Made by a program: the position numbers and the translations under genes. This document shows positions 21,880-34,748 of a stretch of DNA of 64,000 nt, piece by piece; the stretch's first letter is position 1; the number at the start of each line of letters is the position of its first letter. The DNA lies in assembly GCF_030272615.1 (NCBI RefSeq), contig NC_081413.1:336469302-336533301 (forward strand), given 5' to 3'. The stretch comes from Cryptomeria japonica (lineage: Eukaryota; Streptophyta; Pinopsida; Cupressales; Cupressaceae). The notes beneath the pieces are model-generated. The model was not told the DNA's origin. It ran no database searches and saw only the letters and a program-made list of their open reading frames with translations.

Positions 21880-24800
21880 TATTATTTTGTCCATTTATGA
21901 TCTTTGGGGTACTATTGTATCGATCGTTAAAAATGATTGATTTGACATCCTCAAGGAGGCCCTCTTTTCCCTTCCATGTGACAATTTTTTCTTGATTAAC
22001 CGCCACATTGGCAACCCAGTCGGCTGAACAATTAGCTTCACGATAAATATGAGATATGCATATTTTTTCAAAGGTGTTGATGAGGTCTCTAGCTTCTTTT
22101 ATTATGTTATTGATAGTCCATGAAGGCTTAGAGGTTCCCTTTAGGCATTTGATGATGTTGTTAGAATCCCCTTCAATCCATAGGTAGGGACAGTTCCATC
22201 TTTTGGCCAAGAGAATACCTTGGAGTGCAGCCATTGCTTTTGCTTTGTGGTTTGTTTGACTCCCTATAGGAACAACAATCATTTCCTTACAGTTACCATT
22301 TTCATCTCTGAGAATTGCACCACATCCCGCAGGGCCAGGATTACCTTTTGCAACACCATCGAAATTGACTTTGAGCCAACCATTTGGGGGAGTTTTCCAT
22401 CTAGCTTCTAATCTTTTTTTTTGTTTGGGATCAGAACTACTGGCACTCTTCAGATTCCATGAGCTTAATATGTGAGTTTCCAAGGGGTTGGCTGAAATGC
22501 AAGGAACCCAATGATCCCAATGTTCTCCACAATCGCCCGTTGAATTTTTTGGAAAACAACATCATGGGTGAGAGAAGTGTCCCTGAAGATACAGTTGTTC
22601 CTTTCTTTCCATATCCCCCATAGAATGTGAGGGAGAGATAACTGCCACATAGATCTCAAAAAGGGGTTAGACGAGTGATAATTCCAAGAGTATAACAATT
22701 CACTGATAGTGTTAGGAAACACCCAATCAATGCAAAAATTCTTAAGAAATCTTTCCCAAATTGAAGTAGTAAAGGAACAGTGGATAGCTAAATGGTCCAC
22801 AGACTCTTCCTCCTCAAGACATAGAGCACATCTATTAGGAAAAGAAAAACCTCTTCCCTTAAGATTGTCTAAGGTCAATATTTTATTTTGAAGAATAGTC
22901 CAATAGAAAAAGTTGATTTTAGGGATCAGGCCCTTTATCCAAGCTTTAGACCAAAATGGATTTTCTGAGAGGGCAGGGGAGAGGACACCATACATTGAAG
23001 AGACAGTGATGTTGCCTTTAGGTTCATATTTCCATATAAGGAAGTCTTCCTCTTTGTTAAGCCAATCTGAAGAAAGATGGTTCTTAAGATTGATAAGGTC
23101 TGGGTGAATACTTTCAATGTTCTGCCATTTATTGCCTATCCAATACCCCTCAACCAAAGGGATAAAGATTCTAATACAGGAGGAAGCATAAGGGGCCTAT
23201 TCAGGGATATCAATCAAAGATTTATCAAAAAGCCAGGGATCTTCCCAGAATCTAACTTTCCTACCATTGCCAACTTTCCATTTAACCCCTTTAGCAATGT
23301 TGTCTTTACACTTAGACGCATTATTCCAGATATGGGACCCATTCATACTAAAATCAGAATTGTTAAAAGAGGATAGAGAAGAAGACAAAAGAGAGTACTT
23401 ACTTCTCCAAATTTTACACCATTTTACTATCAAAGTGGAACAATCTCCATACCTGTTTAGACAAGAGAGATTCATTGAGGGTCTGGATTCTTCTAAGGCC
23501 TAGGCCTCCTTTACTTTTTGGTCTACACACCTTATCCCAAGCCACAAGGGACATTATTTTCTTTTCCTCAACCCCTGGCCAAAGAATTTTTTTTTGAATT
23601 TTCTCAATTGCATCAGCATATTTAATTGGAATTCTGAAGAGGCTAAGGGCATAGATAGGTATGCTTTGAAGAGAAGCTTTTAAAATTTGAAGCTTTCCAT
23701 CCTGACTTGAGAGGGCTCCTTTCCACCCAGCAAGCTTTTTTTGAAATTTGTCTACCAAAGAGCTCCAAAAGGAGTCAGGTGGTGCAATGCCCAAAGGGAG
23801 GCCAAGATAAGTGGCAGGAAGATCAGCAATCCGACATTCCAGAATTCTGTTGATTCTATGTTGTCTTCTCTCTGGAGTATTGATTAAAAGAACTTCACTT
23901 TTAACCCAATTGATAAGCTGACATGAAGCAGAAGCAAACATACATAGAGTGTCCTTCAGGGTTCTAGCTTCTGAAATGCTTGAATCCCCCATGACAATGG
24001 TGTCATCCACAAATTGTTGGTGGGAACAAATATGATCAACTAAAGAAGGTTGGAGTCCCTTAAACATTCCTCTCATCACCATTCTTTCCATAGACCTACC
24101 AAAACATTCAGCCATAATTATGAAGAGGATAGGAGAAATGGGATCCCCTTGCCTCAATCCTCTATAAGCTTGAAAAAAGGAGGAAGGGGATCCATTGATA
24201 AGAACGACAAAGGAGGTAGAGGTAATAAGCTGTTTGAAGAGGTCCACACATTTGGTAGAGAAGCCATAAGTCATAAGAACCTTCATGAGGAAAGACCTAT
24301 CAACCCGATCATAGGCCTTAGAGAGATCAAGCTTGAGGATGAAACCCTATTTCTTAGTCGTAACAAGAGAATGAATATTCTCATGGACGGTAATGATGGA
24401 ATCAAGAATTTGTCTTCCTAGCACAAAACCATTTTTCTGATGATTAATCAAAGAGGGAAGGACAATCATGAGTCTGGAAGTAAGGACCTTAGAAATAATC
24501 TTATAAAAAAAATTGCATAAGCTGATTGGCCTGAACTTATCCATGGAGTCAACTCCTTGAATTTTGGGGATTAATGCAATGAAGGTTCCATTGATCTCTT
24601 ACAAAAGTCTTCTAGCCCCAAAAACTTCTTTGACCCCATTGGAAACATCTTTCCCAACAATGTCCCAAAATTATTGGAAGAAGAACATGGGGAAGCCATC
24701 AGGACTGAGAGCTTTATTACCATCAAAAGAAAAGGCAACATTCCTGATCTCCAGGTGCGAAGGTATAGCAGAAAGGGAGGCATTCATCTGCTCATCAATG

Positions 24801-26080
24801 AGGCAAGGAATGTTCTGAAGAAAAGAAATTTGAGCATCAACATCCAAATTCTGATCCCTACTTAGAAGATCAGACAAATATCTTTTAGCCTCATTTCTTA
24901 TCTCATCCTCCTTAACCAGCTCCCCATTGCCCACTACCAGCTTTGTGATCCTATTTGCCGCTTTATGTTTGATGGTCGACATATGAAAGAATCTTGTGTT
25001 CTTGTCTCCTTCCTTCAGCCATGTACATCTTGATCTCTACTTCCAAAAAGTTTCTTCTTTAGCAATGATTTCATGATACTTTTTAAGGATCTCATTTTCT
25101 TCAGCAATTGACACAGTAGAGAAACCATCCTTCTGAATTTGGACCTGTATTTTATTGAGATCATCCTGGATTTTACCTTTGACCTCAAAAATGTTCCCAA
25201 AGCTAGTTTTATTCCAGAACCTTATGTTGTCCTTGATACTTTTGATTTTCTTCACGACTCTATACATATCAGTGCCCTCAACTTGAATATTCCACCATTC
25301 CTATATTTTAAGGGTGAGGTCTAGATGATGAGTCCACATTTTTTCGAATCTAAAAGGAAAATGCCTTCTTCTATTTATTGGGTCAGCAAAAAGAGTTATG
25401 GGATAATGATCAAACCCAACCCGAATGTGGATAGATGGGGAACAAAAGTAATGTCTATACCAGTCATAAAAAATAAGGGCCCTATCAAGGCGAACTTGGA
25501 TAAAGTCATTTCCAGTCCTCCTGTTAGTCCAAGTGTAATTGCATCCCTGTATCTCCACATCATTGAGAGCCTAAGTGTTTATAAAATCCATGAGGGCCAG
25601 TCTACTTTCTAGCTGAGAGGGGCTTCCACCAAATTTTTCCTCCTCTCTCAAAGGAGTATTAAAGTCTCACATGACCAGCTAGCTAAGATTCTTGAAGTTG
25701 TCCCTTATTTCCATAAGTTTTTTCCAGAAGCAGTTTCTAGCTTTCAAGGTATTAGGAGCATATATGTTTGTGAGGACCCATGATGTTCCATCTTTTAAAT
25801 GCTCAAATTTAATACAAGAGAAATTTTTTTCTTGAATAAGCACATGACCTTTGACACTATTGAGATTCCAAATAGTAGCAATGCCTCCTGAGGCACCTTT
25901 CGAGCTACCACCACTGATACTCCCAGATTTAAAGAACTTCAGAGATTCAACTTTTTCTCTACTCATTTTAGTCTCTTGAATAAGAAAAATATCAAGTTTA
26001 CTATCTCTTATCATGTTCCTAATAATATCATGTTTATGGGGATTATTGAGTCCCCTAATATTCCAATAGATAATCTTCAT
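21866..26080 (-). pseudogene. LINE-C ORF2 (endonuclease, reverse transcriptase, zinc finger, RNase H), few lesions
   Basis: Starts MKIIYWNIRGLN at 26080. The endonuclease shows LIQETKMS and LTNIYAPN, then a stop pair where WLVMGDFN would be expected (about 25660-25680). RLDRAL is at about 25490. Reverse transcriptase: DKFRPISLCN (about 24540), LDLSKAYDRV (about 24310), GLRQGDPISP (about 24160) and FVDD at 24002-24013. One frame holds from 26080 to about 23414, then shifts once. The zinc-finger-like domain is at about 22790-22990 (CALC, HLAIHC). RNase H at about 21960-22420 is intact: NFDGVAKGNPGPAGCG, a KAMAALQG helix, IEGDSNN and NCSADWVAN. The stop is TAA at 21866-21868. Role: cDNA synthesis and target nicking. 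Confidence 0.9.
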
Positions 26081-26511
26081 AGTTACTTACCAATTCCTAA
26101 CTCCTTCAGAGTCTTCAGAGTTCCATTTGCTATGTTCTTGTTGGCCTCGTTGTCTCTGAATTTGTGGTTTGAAGGTCATCCTGGGGAAGAGGAAACATAC
26201 CTGACATCAACTTGGGCTATTCTGCTAGATTTCCTTAATTGGGAAGCCGAGGGAGTGGATCCTTTCTTGTTCCTGTATTTTGGTATTTTCCAGTCAGCTT
26301 CTTTCTCAGGAACCGCTTTAGGATTACTGAGAATTCTGGAAATTTCATCTTCATTACCCCAATTAGGAGATCTGGAATCATGTGAAGCACTATTTACTAT
26401 TTTAGAAGTTTGGTTTGAATCTAAAAGGTTCATACCCAATATAGCACATTTCTGGGCTTCTTGCATTTCAGAACTGATCATAATCGGGGAAGAGTCAGTC
26501 TTTTCTTCTTG

Positions 26512-29500
26512 TGTCACAACCCTCCCTTATCACTTGGATTTAAAATACAATTCTATTATATTTTTGGATAAGCAATTTAAATGATTGAATGAATATTATA
26601 AAAGAATAAAATAATAATACACACACACACACACACATGGAAAATATACATTATCTTTATTTATCTATTTTCCACTTCCAATTATGGCACATGTTGTAGG
26701 AAGAATAAGAAGCTTCTAGAGGATTCACCACCACCTTGCATGTAACTCCTCCCACTAAGTCTAATCAATTTGCATGAAGTCCAAAATTGGGAAAGAATCT
26801 CCTTTTTAATTAAATTTTCTAGATAATGGAATGGAGGGAATTTTCTTATAAAATTATATGCAAGTTTCAAAGAAGGGAGTTGATTATGTTTTGAAGGAAA
26901 TTTCCCAAGTTTTAGAAGTAGATATTTTGGTAGTCTCATTTTCGTTGCAGGAATTTTAAGTTGTTGTTTGAAGGATTTTCTCTCAAGTTGCAAGGAAGGA
27001 TCATAAGGGTAGTTAGTGGATTCAACATCAAGCTCGATAAACCAGGTTCTCTCCTTGTCGCTTATCTTTACATTTACTTATGAGGAATTCGTAATATCAA
27101 AAATATAGTTATAGATCTTCCTTTATATAAAGAAATTCTTTTATTTGATTTTCTTATTTGGGGATAAATAATAAAGATGATGCTTTCATATAGTGCATGT
27201 AAAATATAGTTATTTAATTATTTTATTTCCCTTAAGAAAATATGCACATGATCTTGCTTTTGTTTTCTCCCAAAAATTTGAACAAAAGAAAATCATATTC
27301 CTTTATTTGTTTAAAATCTCTTTTGCTGAAATCAAAATTCTTCCTGTGTGATTTGGATCTTTATCCCTCCCTCTAATTCATTTCTTTGGTTCTTCGAATG
27401 GAAATCTGAATCTCATTCTTTAATCTCTTTGTGATTATTTAAAATTTCTTTGTGATTATTTTTTAAAATCTCTCTGTGATTTTTTTTTAAGTTAAATAAA
27501 TCTCTCTGTGAAATACGTCGAATAAAATTTCTCTGTGAATATTAGTTGAATCTCTGTGAATATTAGTTAAATGAGTCGAATAAAATTTCTCTATGAATAT
27601 TAGCTGAATCTCTGTGAATATCAGTCAAACAAACTCTCTCCCTGTGAAATCTGAAAATAAATAATCTTCCTGTAAATAACTCTCTATCCCCCTCTCTGGA
27701 CATTGGTTGAGAAATAGAATATAATCCCTTTGTGTAAGCCTGCATTTCTCAGTTTAACACCTACCTACTTCTCGATAACCTGTGCATCGCTGGAGCAAAT
27801 TACTTCTCTGGTTATTTTTATTCTCTATTATATTTCGTCCCTGGGATTGATATGATATTCTCTCTTACATTAATATTTTTTTTATGTATACATACCTGTT
27901 TATGTATTCTCTTTTTATACAAATTAATATTCTGGAATGAACTATAAATATATATATTATGTGAAGTGATTAATAAATTTATGTGATCATGCGAAGTGAT
28001 TAATATCTATATTCGCACGATACAATGCATGTGCGTACCAGCTCGCAGGTAGAGGATGGAGTTAATACTCCACAGGGAGTGGTACCGTAACGGTACCCCC
28101 CACTAGCCTATGGTCACTGTTGCAGCAGTGGCCGCAGGGTAGTGGAGGGGACCCGTGGGGTCCCACTCCCATTAACCCTCTTTAATGCCAATCAAATATA
28201 ATTCGAAGGGCAATGTTAATTGTTAAAAAGAAATTCTCTTTTTCATATATGTTTAAAATGTTAGTTTATTTAAATTCCTTCTTTTATATATAAGTATAAA
28301 TTTTAGTTAATAAAATTTTTAAACTTAGGTAAATTTAAGATTTATAACTAGTTTTAACAAATTTATATTAAATGATACTTAGATCCTCTTAAGATCCACT
28401 TAGAAATTAAATGACTTGAAGCTAAATTCTATGTTGGGATTTGTGGTTTTATAAGCAATATTCTCGCATGCAACTTACCCTACCTTCGCTTCATGCAAAT
28501 GTCTTTAAATTGATTTCAATTATTGGTGTTCCCTTCTTCATGCAAATTATACGTTTAATTGTTAGTATGCAAGTTACCTAGGTATTTTTATTATGCAAGT
28601 TATATTCAAGTTTTGAATAATAAATAATTCTAGTTATGGTTTTTATTCCATGTCATTCATCAAGTAGTTATTTCAATTAATTGAGCTTTACAATGTCTAA
28701 ATATACGCATTCAATTCATAATTATTTTCCAAACATGATGTTTATCACAAGTTAGAGAAAAAAAAATTAAATAAAGGAAGTTGGAAAACCAAAACCAAGT
28801 AGTGTTTGGTATATACAGTGCCTCTGGGTCACGCTTACAGGTAATGCCGTCGTGTTGAACTACTGCACTTAACGCCTAATAAAGATACATCAACGACGTC
28901 TGTGGCATCGTCCCTATAAATCATCAGGGAGTAATAAGGGACACTTGGAAGTTAAAATCCAAGGGGCGGGTAATCCCCCTTGGATCGATAATTTAATAAG
29001 ATAACTCTAAAATGATCTTTCATCTGCTAAGTTAAACTATAGTAAACCCCTATAGGGATGGTGAGTGAAATGCTTTTATGAAATTGATTTAATCTCAAAA
29101 ATTGTTGTCGATTGACAATTGGTCATGGGTGACGCTTATGATAAGAATTTAGGATCTAGTGCTTTAGGCCACAAGCAATAGGCCATCTTGAGCCTTTGCT
29201 TAAGCGCTACCACTGTGGGTAGAAACCATAGAGAAACTGTCTGGGACATTGACCCTAGAAAGGGTTGCGTACCCACTAATTAGTTTACATCAAACCATAG
29301 AGTAGAAAACAAAACTACATACTTTACGCCTTGATCCCGTGCCGAAGCGAGTATGTAGGTAGTCTTGGGATAGAGTTGTCCCTCATACTCAAGCGTTCGT
29401 GGGTGGGGTCTAGGCTTGGTAAAAGAAAGATTGAGTAAGAATCCTATTTGAAAGATAAGATAATTAAATTGGAAAAAGTAATTCAATTCATACTTGAAAG

Positions 29501-29949
29501 GAATCCCATATGGATTTGCTTGACTTCCCGAGGCTTTAAGCCAAATTCCGAGGCGGAACTCAAGCTTGTATTATGTTGTTTAATTACTCCTAAGGACGAC
29601 GACCTCAGTGCACTTATGTTAGAAGAGTGTAGTACTTAGTGACTGGCTCAAGACTCGAATGGTCCCGATGAGTCTAAGTCTCTGGCCAGAGCACCTCCTA
29701 TCCTGATTTGGATAGATGCCTACCCCGTATGGGTAGATGCCTATCCCGTATTGGATAGATGAAATATTATGTCCTGTATGGACAAATGCCTAACCTGTAT
29801 GGTTAGATGCTCATCCCGGATGGATGAATGCCTAATCCAAATGGATGGATGCCCAGAGTATGCAATTGAATCAAACATAATGATTAAATTAAACAACAAA
29901 AAAAAAAGAATGGTCAGTGTTGTTGAGTTAATTATGGTGGGTTATTACA
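26512..29949 (+). mobile_element. LTR-B, 3438-bp solo LTR inserted in LINE-C ORF1
   Basis: Starts TGTCACAACCC, ends GGGTTATTACA, and is flanked by a perfect 5-bp duplication TCTTG (26507-26511 and 29950-29954). No internal domain and no ORF of note. Contents: an (AC)n tract at 26620-26637; a CT-rich leader with repeated TCTCTGTGAATATTAG phrases (27470-27620); a GC-rich patch (28020-28160) with CAGTGGCCGCAG, also seen in the LARD LTR and LTR-E; and the hairpin array near the 3' end. A truncated relative is at 61495-61960. The parent is probably a Ty3/gypsy-type element, judged from the long LTR and the TGT...ACA ends. Confidence 0.88.
29698..29846 (+). repeat. Array of seven short hairpins with varying but self-complementary stems
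   Basis: Period about 21-22 bp with one 29-bp step. Each unit has a 4-6 bp stem around a 4-6 base loop: CTATCC/GGATAG (29698-29715), CTACCC/GGGTAG (29720-29736), CTATCC/GGATAG (29741-29758), TGTCC/GGACA (29770-29784), CTAACC/GGTTAG (29790-29806), TCATCC/GGATGA (29811-29827), and a weaker ATCC/GGAT (about 29834-29845). Units are linked by ATGC or ATG. The outer stem bases change from unit to unit with matching changes on the other arm, which suggests selection for pairing. A second copy is at 61699-61849. Confidence 0.8.
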
Positions 29950-30301
29950 TCTTGGGAGCCAATAATCTCCCCTTCCTCTGGTTGCTCCTCTTTATTGGGA
30001 ACTTCCTTACTGGCCAAAGTATCAACAATTACCATCTCATGTATTTCTTTTGAAGATTCATACAGTTCTTTAAATTCCTCTATTCGGATCTGCCCTTCCA
30101 GGGGGTTGTCTACTTTCATTGACTCCTTCCTCAGGACTTCCTAGGTGGGGAGATTAGAGACAGATGTTGAGGAGACCACTTCCTTATTTTCCCCCAAGGG
30201 TTCAAAGCAGTTGTTGTCAACAAAGTCATCTTCCTTATTTTCTGAGTTTTTTACTGTATTTTTTTGGCTGAAGCTGTGGGTTTACACCCCACAGTAGTGG
30301 G

Positions 30302-30308
30302 ATATATA

Positions 30309-30341
<33 letters not shown>

Positions 30342-30357
30342 TTGTGTGTGTGTGTTT

Positions 30358-30388
<31 letters not shown>

Positions 30389-30394
30389 CATCTA

Positions 30395-30433
<39 letters not shown>

Positions 30434-30458
30434 GTGTGTGTGTGTGTGTGTGTGTGGA
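30302..30458. repeat. Compound TA/TG microsatellite
   Basis: Alternating (TA)n with (TG)n blocks, including (TG)n at 30342-30353 and 30432-30456. It adjoins the last recognisable LINE-C sequence. ORFs read from it on both strands are low-complexity artefacts. Confidence 0.9.
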
Positions 30459-30459
30459 T

Positions 30460-32318
30460 ATAGAGATATTTATAATCAGTCAATTCCTTTTCAGTTATGG
30501 TTAATTCAATTACTCTTTCCAGTCTCTGTAGATATATTTCTTTTTATTTATATTTATATATAAATATATATATATATTTATAAATAAGGTTGTGGTTTCT
30601 TTTTCAATTGGATATCATATGCATAAAGTAATAATAATCTTTCATTATAATCAAAGGTGTATTAGTTAAGTTTTTGGAAAGAAAATGTTGTAATAAGAAA
30701 TACTTGTTTTCAAATATTATCAATTTCCCTTTTATTAGCATAATAATAGAAATAATGTGGAAGAGTGACATAGTCTAGTTGTAATGCCTAATGTATTTCA
30801 TTGTAATAAAATCCTTATTTTGAATGGGTAAGAATAATGAAAATTGGTATTGGTTTTTGTGAAGTAATGATGTATAGATTTTGATATGTATTAGTGTTCA
30901 TCTTGTTATTTTGGCCTTTGTGATCGTAATTGAGTCTTGGTCTTTCAGTTCTTGTGAGGTAGTTTTCAACTAAATGATCCTTAGATCTTATCCAGAGGCC
31001 TCGGGGGGGGAATTTGATCATCTCATTATTTTACATTGTCATTTCCCTGGATTAAGACCCATACTGGTTGTGTGAATGAAAGTTAGATGGTAATCCCAAG
31101 CCTTATGTGGATCCTCTCTTTGTGGCACTTTATTCATTCTAGCAAGAGGGCTATGCCTTGCTATGGAATTTTAGTGTTTTCTTTGTTGTTGTTTTTTCCT
31201 ACCAAATTTGGTTTGTTTCCTAGGTGCATTTATGGGAGAGTGACTTTCATTGGGGGTCGGGACCCAAAGTGGTCACTACGGTAGCTTAATGAAAGTTTGT
31301 TAATAAGTGCTAACATAATATAATAAACTAGGGGATGGGTAGTTAGTTCACACTTAATAAGATAATTGCATTGTACACCTCTCTTACTCACAAATGCTCG
31401 TATAGGTTCAGGGTAAGATGAGAAGGCCTAGAATGGCATCCACCAGTCTCATCTTCACAAGAGGTTGGTGTGGTCCACTAGAGTTGTATGGGGGCTGGGG
31501 GCTAGGAGAGGTTGCTAGGGTAACCTAGGTTGGGGGTCAGGACCTAGTGAAGAACTACTAGGGTAACCCATGACAACCTAGTGATGACACTCTTCCCAGT
31601 TGCTTACCTAGTGGAATTTCTTGGTTGTTATTCTATGTTTTCTTGGGCCTTTGGAGTCTGGTGAATTGGTTATTGTTTTATATTCCATTGATCTCCCTTG
31701 TATTGGCGATCTTGAGAGTTCTTGTTCTTGACTGGCTTATATTTGTGTTGCTTCCATTTATGCCTTGATTATGTTATTGCTTCATGATTTTTACCTCTCT
31801 CATGTCTCTGGGGTCTGACTGATACCTCCTAGCATGGGGGTGGACCTTATGGTACCACACAGTTGGGTGGAGTGCTTTTCGCACCCATTGGGTTTGGTAC
31901 GAGTTGCTTCTTGTTTGTGAAGGTTCGAGAAGAAGACTGAAGACCTTCCTCACACTCCAGATATTGTGTTTCAGACCTCTTTATATAAGAAGATTATATC
32001 CATAGAGATACCTTGTAATGTAATTTATGATCATTAGTATATTCATGGCTATGTAATCTGAACCATGTTCCTTGAGCAGGACTATTTAATATTATTTGTG
32101 AAAGTATCACTTTCCTTCATGTATATTGAATTATTGTTGTGTATGTTATATCATTGTGAGGCCTTGAGGACATTTATTTGATGTTTATGTTATCATTTTC
32201 TTGTATGTTCATGATGCTCATTGTAATATATTGATTATTTCTTTAAAAAAAATAATTATTCATATTTTAATAGTGTATTATTGTGTTGTTCTGTGGGCCT
32301 CATGGCAGGGGTGTTACA
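30460..32318 (+). mobile_element. LTR-C, right fragment, ending GGGGTGTTACA
   Basis: Non-coding. The stretch 31231-31610 (GACTTTCATTGGGGGTCGGG, AGTGGTCACTACGGTAGC, GAGAAGGCCTAGAATGGCA and others) is clearly similar to 37565-37925 in the LARD LTR (GGCTTTCGATTGGGGGCCGC and so on), in the same order. The end GGCAGGGGTGTTACA at 32304-32318 parallels the LARD LTR end GGCGGGGCATTACA. There is no primer binding site after 32318, so this is a 3' LTR or solo LTR rather than a 5' LTR. It is a diverged relative of the LARD family. A CCTCCTAGCATGGGGG motif near 31827 also recurs, reverse-complemented, in LTR-D. Confidence 0.7.
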
Positions 32319-34748
32319 TATTTTATTTATTCAACTAATATCAAAATTATCTAATTGTTTGCCAAGTCTAGTACACTTCTCTGCAGTGTCCTCCCTTGCA
32401 CACACTATCAGAGGTTCAAAATGAACATGATAGAGACAATACTTCACACAAAATGAGGGCCCACAAGACTCAACATATAGAACGATCACAAAAGACAACA
32501 ACAACAACAACGACAACATAAGAGAAAATCTAAAAAGAAAGGATCATCAAAACCAACAATAGATCATGAAAATTGCCACCAAAATCAGTCAAGAAGCAAA
32601 GTGTGACAAGTGCCATGAAAGAAGAATTAAAAATGCCTAAAATCAAATTAACTTCAATGATGCTTGCACAAATCACAAAATAACTTAAGATAAAATAGCC
32701 AACTCATCTGAATCTCATCACAAGGTGACCAATATTAGTCACACCAAAGGGAGTAACCGCTACACAACACTCGAGACTGCAACACCTTGAACGTGTTAGA
32801 GAGTGCGTGCCAGACATTTAAATCCATAGGTTTATTTATATATCTATATTCATTTTACTAGTTTAATCCAATCCAATCTTTTACGAAAAATGTAGGCAAA
32901 TATTATTCATGAAGGATAACATATGCAAGGAGGAAATAAAATGCTCCATACACATAAGGATTATACTCATGACATGATTAATATTTAAGAAAAATGACCA
33001 CATATACCAGGTTATAATAGAAATAGGTATCAAAATCTCAACTAATCACTCAATGATGTACTACAACATTCACCATTTCCCTTAATGCACAACATTTAGC
33101 ACATAAACGATTACAATAGTCCACATGATGTCATTAAACAATTTAATCAATCATATATTTACACAATTAGATTTACTCACAAGAAATAGATCCCATTAAT
33201 TTATCTCAAACAAAATTTAGTATCAAACTTTGATTACTCCTATTCTTATCACCTATGATCATTTATTAATGCACCATTAACCAATCAGTTTGTTTATATT
33301 AAGCATGAAACTAGGTATCATAGACTCACTTATGTCTAGTTTATATCCACTTCCATTAAATATCACACAAATTTAGATACATACTTACATTTTTCCATTC
33401 ATACTCATTTCCATCAGCCCTTGGCTATTAATATTCGTAAACTAAGTATTTTGGCATTATGAGGGAGGTTGTCATAAGAGATAGAGTATGACTTCATTCA
33501 GTTCATTTTCAATATTTCCTACTAGATTTCATTAAGAAAGCACTTCCTTAAAATTCAAATAAGGTAAAGAGATAACATCTTTCTTTAATCTATCCATTCA
33601 ATCAAACCACACAACTTCTTCACAAATCTAAGACTTTTATCTTACCAAACCAAGTAAAGACAATGATATAATTTCCTAATTTTCATATACTACACATGAA
33701 ATGAACCAATTTTACTTCATTCAACATGTATACTATAACATGGTCTTTTAACCTACTATTCGTTAAAATTTCTACATTATTTATGCAAGAGATATTTTAT
33801 TTAACTAACTCTTCTTTTAAATGAAAATCATGGATGTAATGCACAAATATCAATCTTCAAAGCCAATTTTATTCCATCCAAACTTTTCTTTTAATATATG
33901 CAATACCATATTTCATCAATGAGTAACCAATTCTTTTGATTAATATCAATAAACTCCTAATCGCTATGAGTCTTTTACCCAAATGGAAAGAAGAGGGAGG
34001 AAGAACAATATCGAACAATTAAAGTAAGCACATGAAAATTATGCATGAACAATTTGAAATTCTTAGACATGCCACATTTATCGTACCATGCAACTACTTA
34101 CATCATTTTCTAAGATACAAATTCAACCTTTCATGAGGTCTCTTATCATTACAAATGCAGTTAGAAATCTCAAGTCCTTATTAAAAGATACGATTTACTC
34201 AAACAATCTTTTCTTACATGCATAATTGCACACATATATAAACACTTGATAGTTCTATTTGGTACCCATTCTTCACTAGTTAACTTCCTTAGATTTTACA
34301 TTAGAGAATAAAGGGAAGAGAAGGGCATCATTAAACTACTTATTTACTTATATATAGATGCATCCCATATAGGTTCTTTAATTTTGCATCATGATCTACT
34401 CTATATCGTTCTTATATACATAATACAGATATTTCATCTTATTATTCATTAGGAATTCAATGCATCAAGCTAATCTGATAAACATAACATTAGTTAAGAG
34501 AATACATACAATTTTCTCTCATTCTATAGAATAGTCATTTATATAGGGAAACAACCTCCAATATTTAGGTAAGCACCAAAAATTACAAAACAAACCAGAT
34601 CACATGGAATCATATAGACATCACTCACATCTAGCAGGCATGTGTAGGAAATGAATTCACATATTGCACACAATTATGATTTCTAGAAATAATTAGGGAG
34701 ATAACACAGATCATAGACATGCAAGATCTCCAAGATTCCAATGACCTA
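32319..34748 (-). mobile_element. Internal domain of element D, distal part, non-coding
   Basis: AT-rich sequence between LTR-C and the LARD, with no ORF resembling gag or pol on either strand. It adjoins the left LARD duplication ACCTA (34744-34748). With the LARD removed it continues into 46776-46899, where the primer binding site of element D lies on the minus strand. I therefore read it as the internal domain of D. At least 2.5 kb of D internal sequence is thus non-coding. Confidence 0.6.

Larger units (their letters stand above)
26176..30255 (-). pseudogene. LINE-C ORF1 C-terminal part, split by solo LTR-B
   Basis: The two pieces are 30255-29955 and 26511-26176. The first is Glu/Lys-rich (EDDFVDNNCFEPLGENKE and EEGEIIGSQ), with one TAG near 30140. 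The second continues in the same frame after removal of LTR-B and one copy of the TCTTG duplication, and ends at 26176, 96 bases before the ORF2 ATG. No DUF4283 or zinc knuckle is present, so only the acidic, probably disordered C-terminus survives. The seamless join strongly supports the insertion boundaries. Confidence 0.8.
21277..30299 (-). mobile_element. LINE-C, L1-type plant LINE with RNase H and an extra ORF, 5'-truncated, split by LTR-B
   Basis: Minus-strand LINE. The 3' UTR begins near 21277 (approximate). It is followed, in genomic order, by ORF3 (21442-21879), ORF2 (21866-26080) and the ORF1 C-terminus (26176-26511 plus 29955-30255). Solo LTR-B separates the two ORF1 pieces. The ORF1 N-terminal DUF4283 and knuckle are absent. 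The coding similarity stops close to the TA/TG microsatellite at 30302, so the copy was probably 5'-truncated at insertion. It has fewer stops than LINE-A or LINE-B and so looks younger. I could not identify a convincing target duplication. Confidence 0.8.

Noticed and set aside
24050..24421. + strand ORFs over LINE-C (for example 24050-24421, 25976-26584)
   Set aside because: Antisense shadows of the reverse transcriptase, endonuclease and ORF1 frames.
29698..29846. CRISPR-like array
   Set aside because: Units are 21-22 bp with no separate repeat and spacer and lie in a plant LTR; the pattern is a hairpin array, not repeat-spacer.
32319..34748. Possible host promoter or gene between LTR-C and the LARD
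   Set aside because: No frame of note; continuity with the element D primer-site region explains the stretch better.
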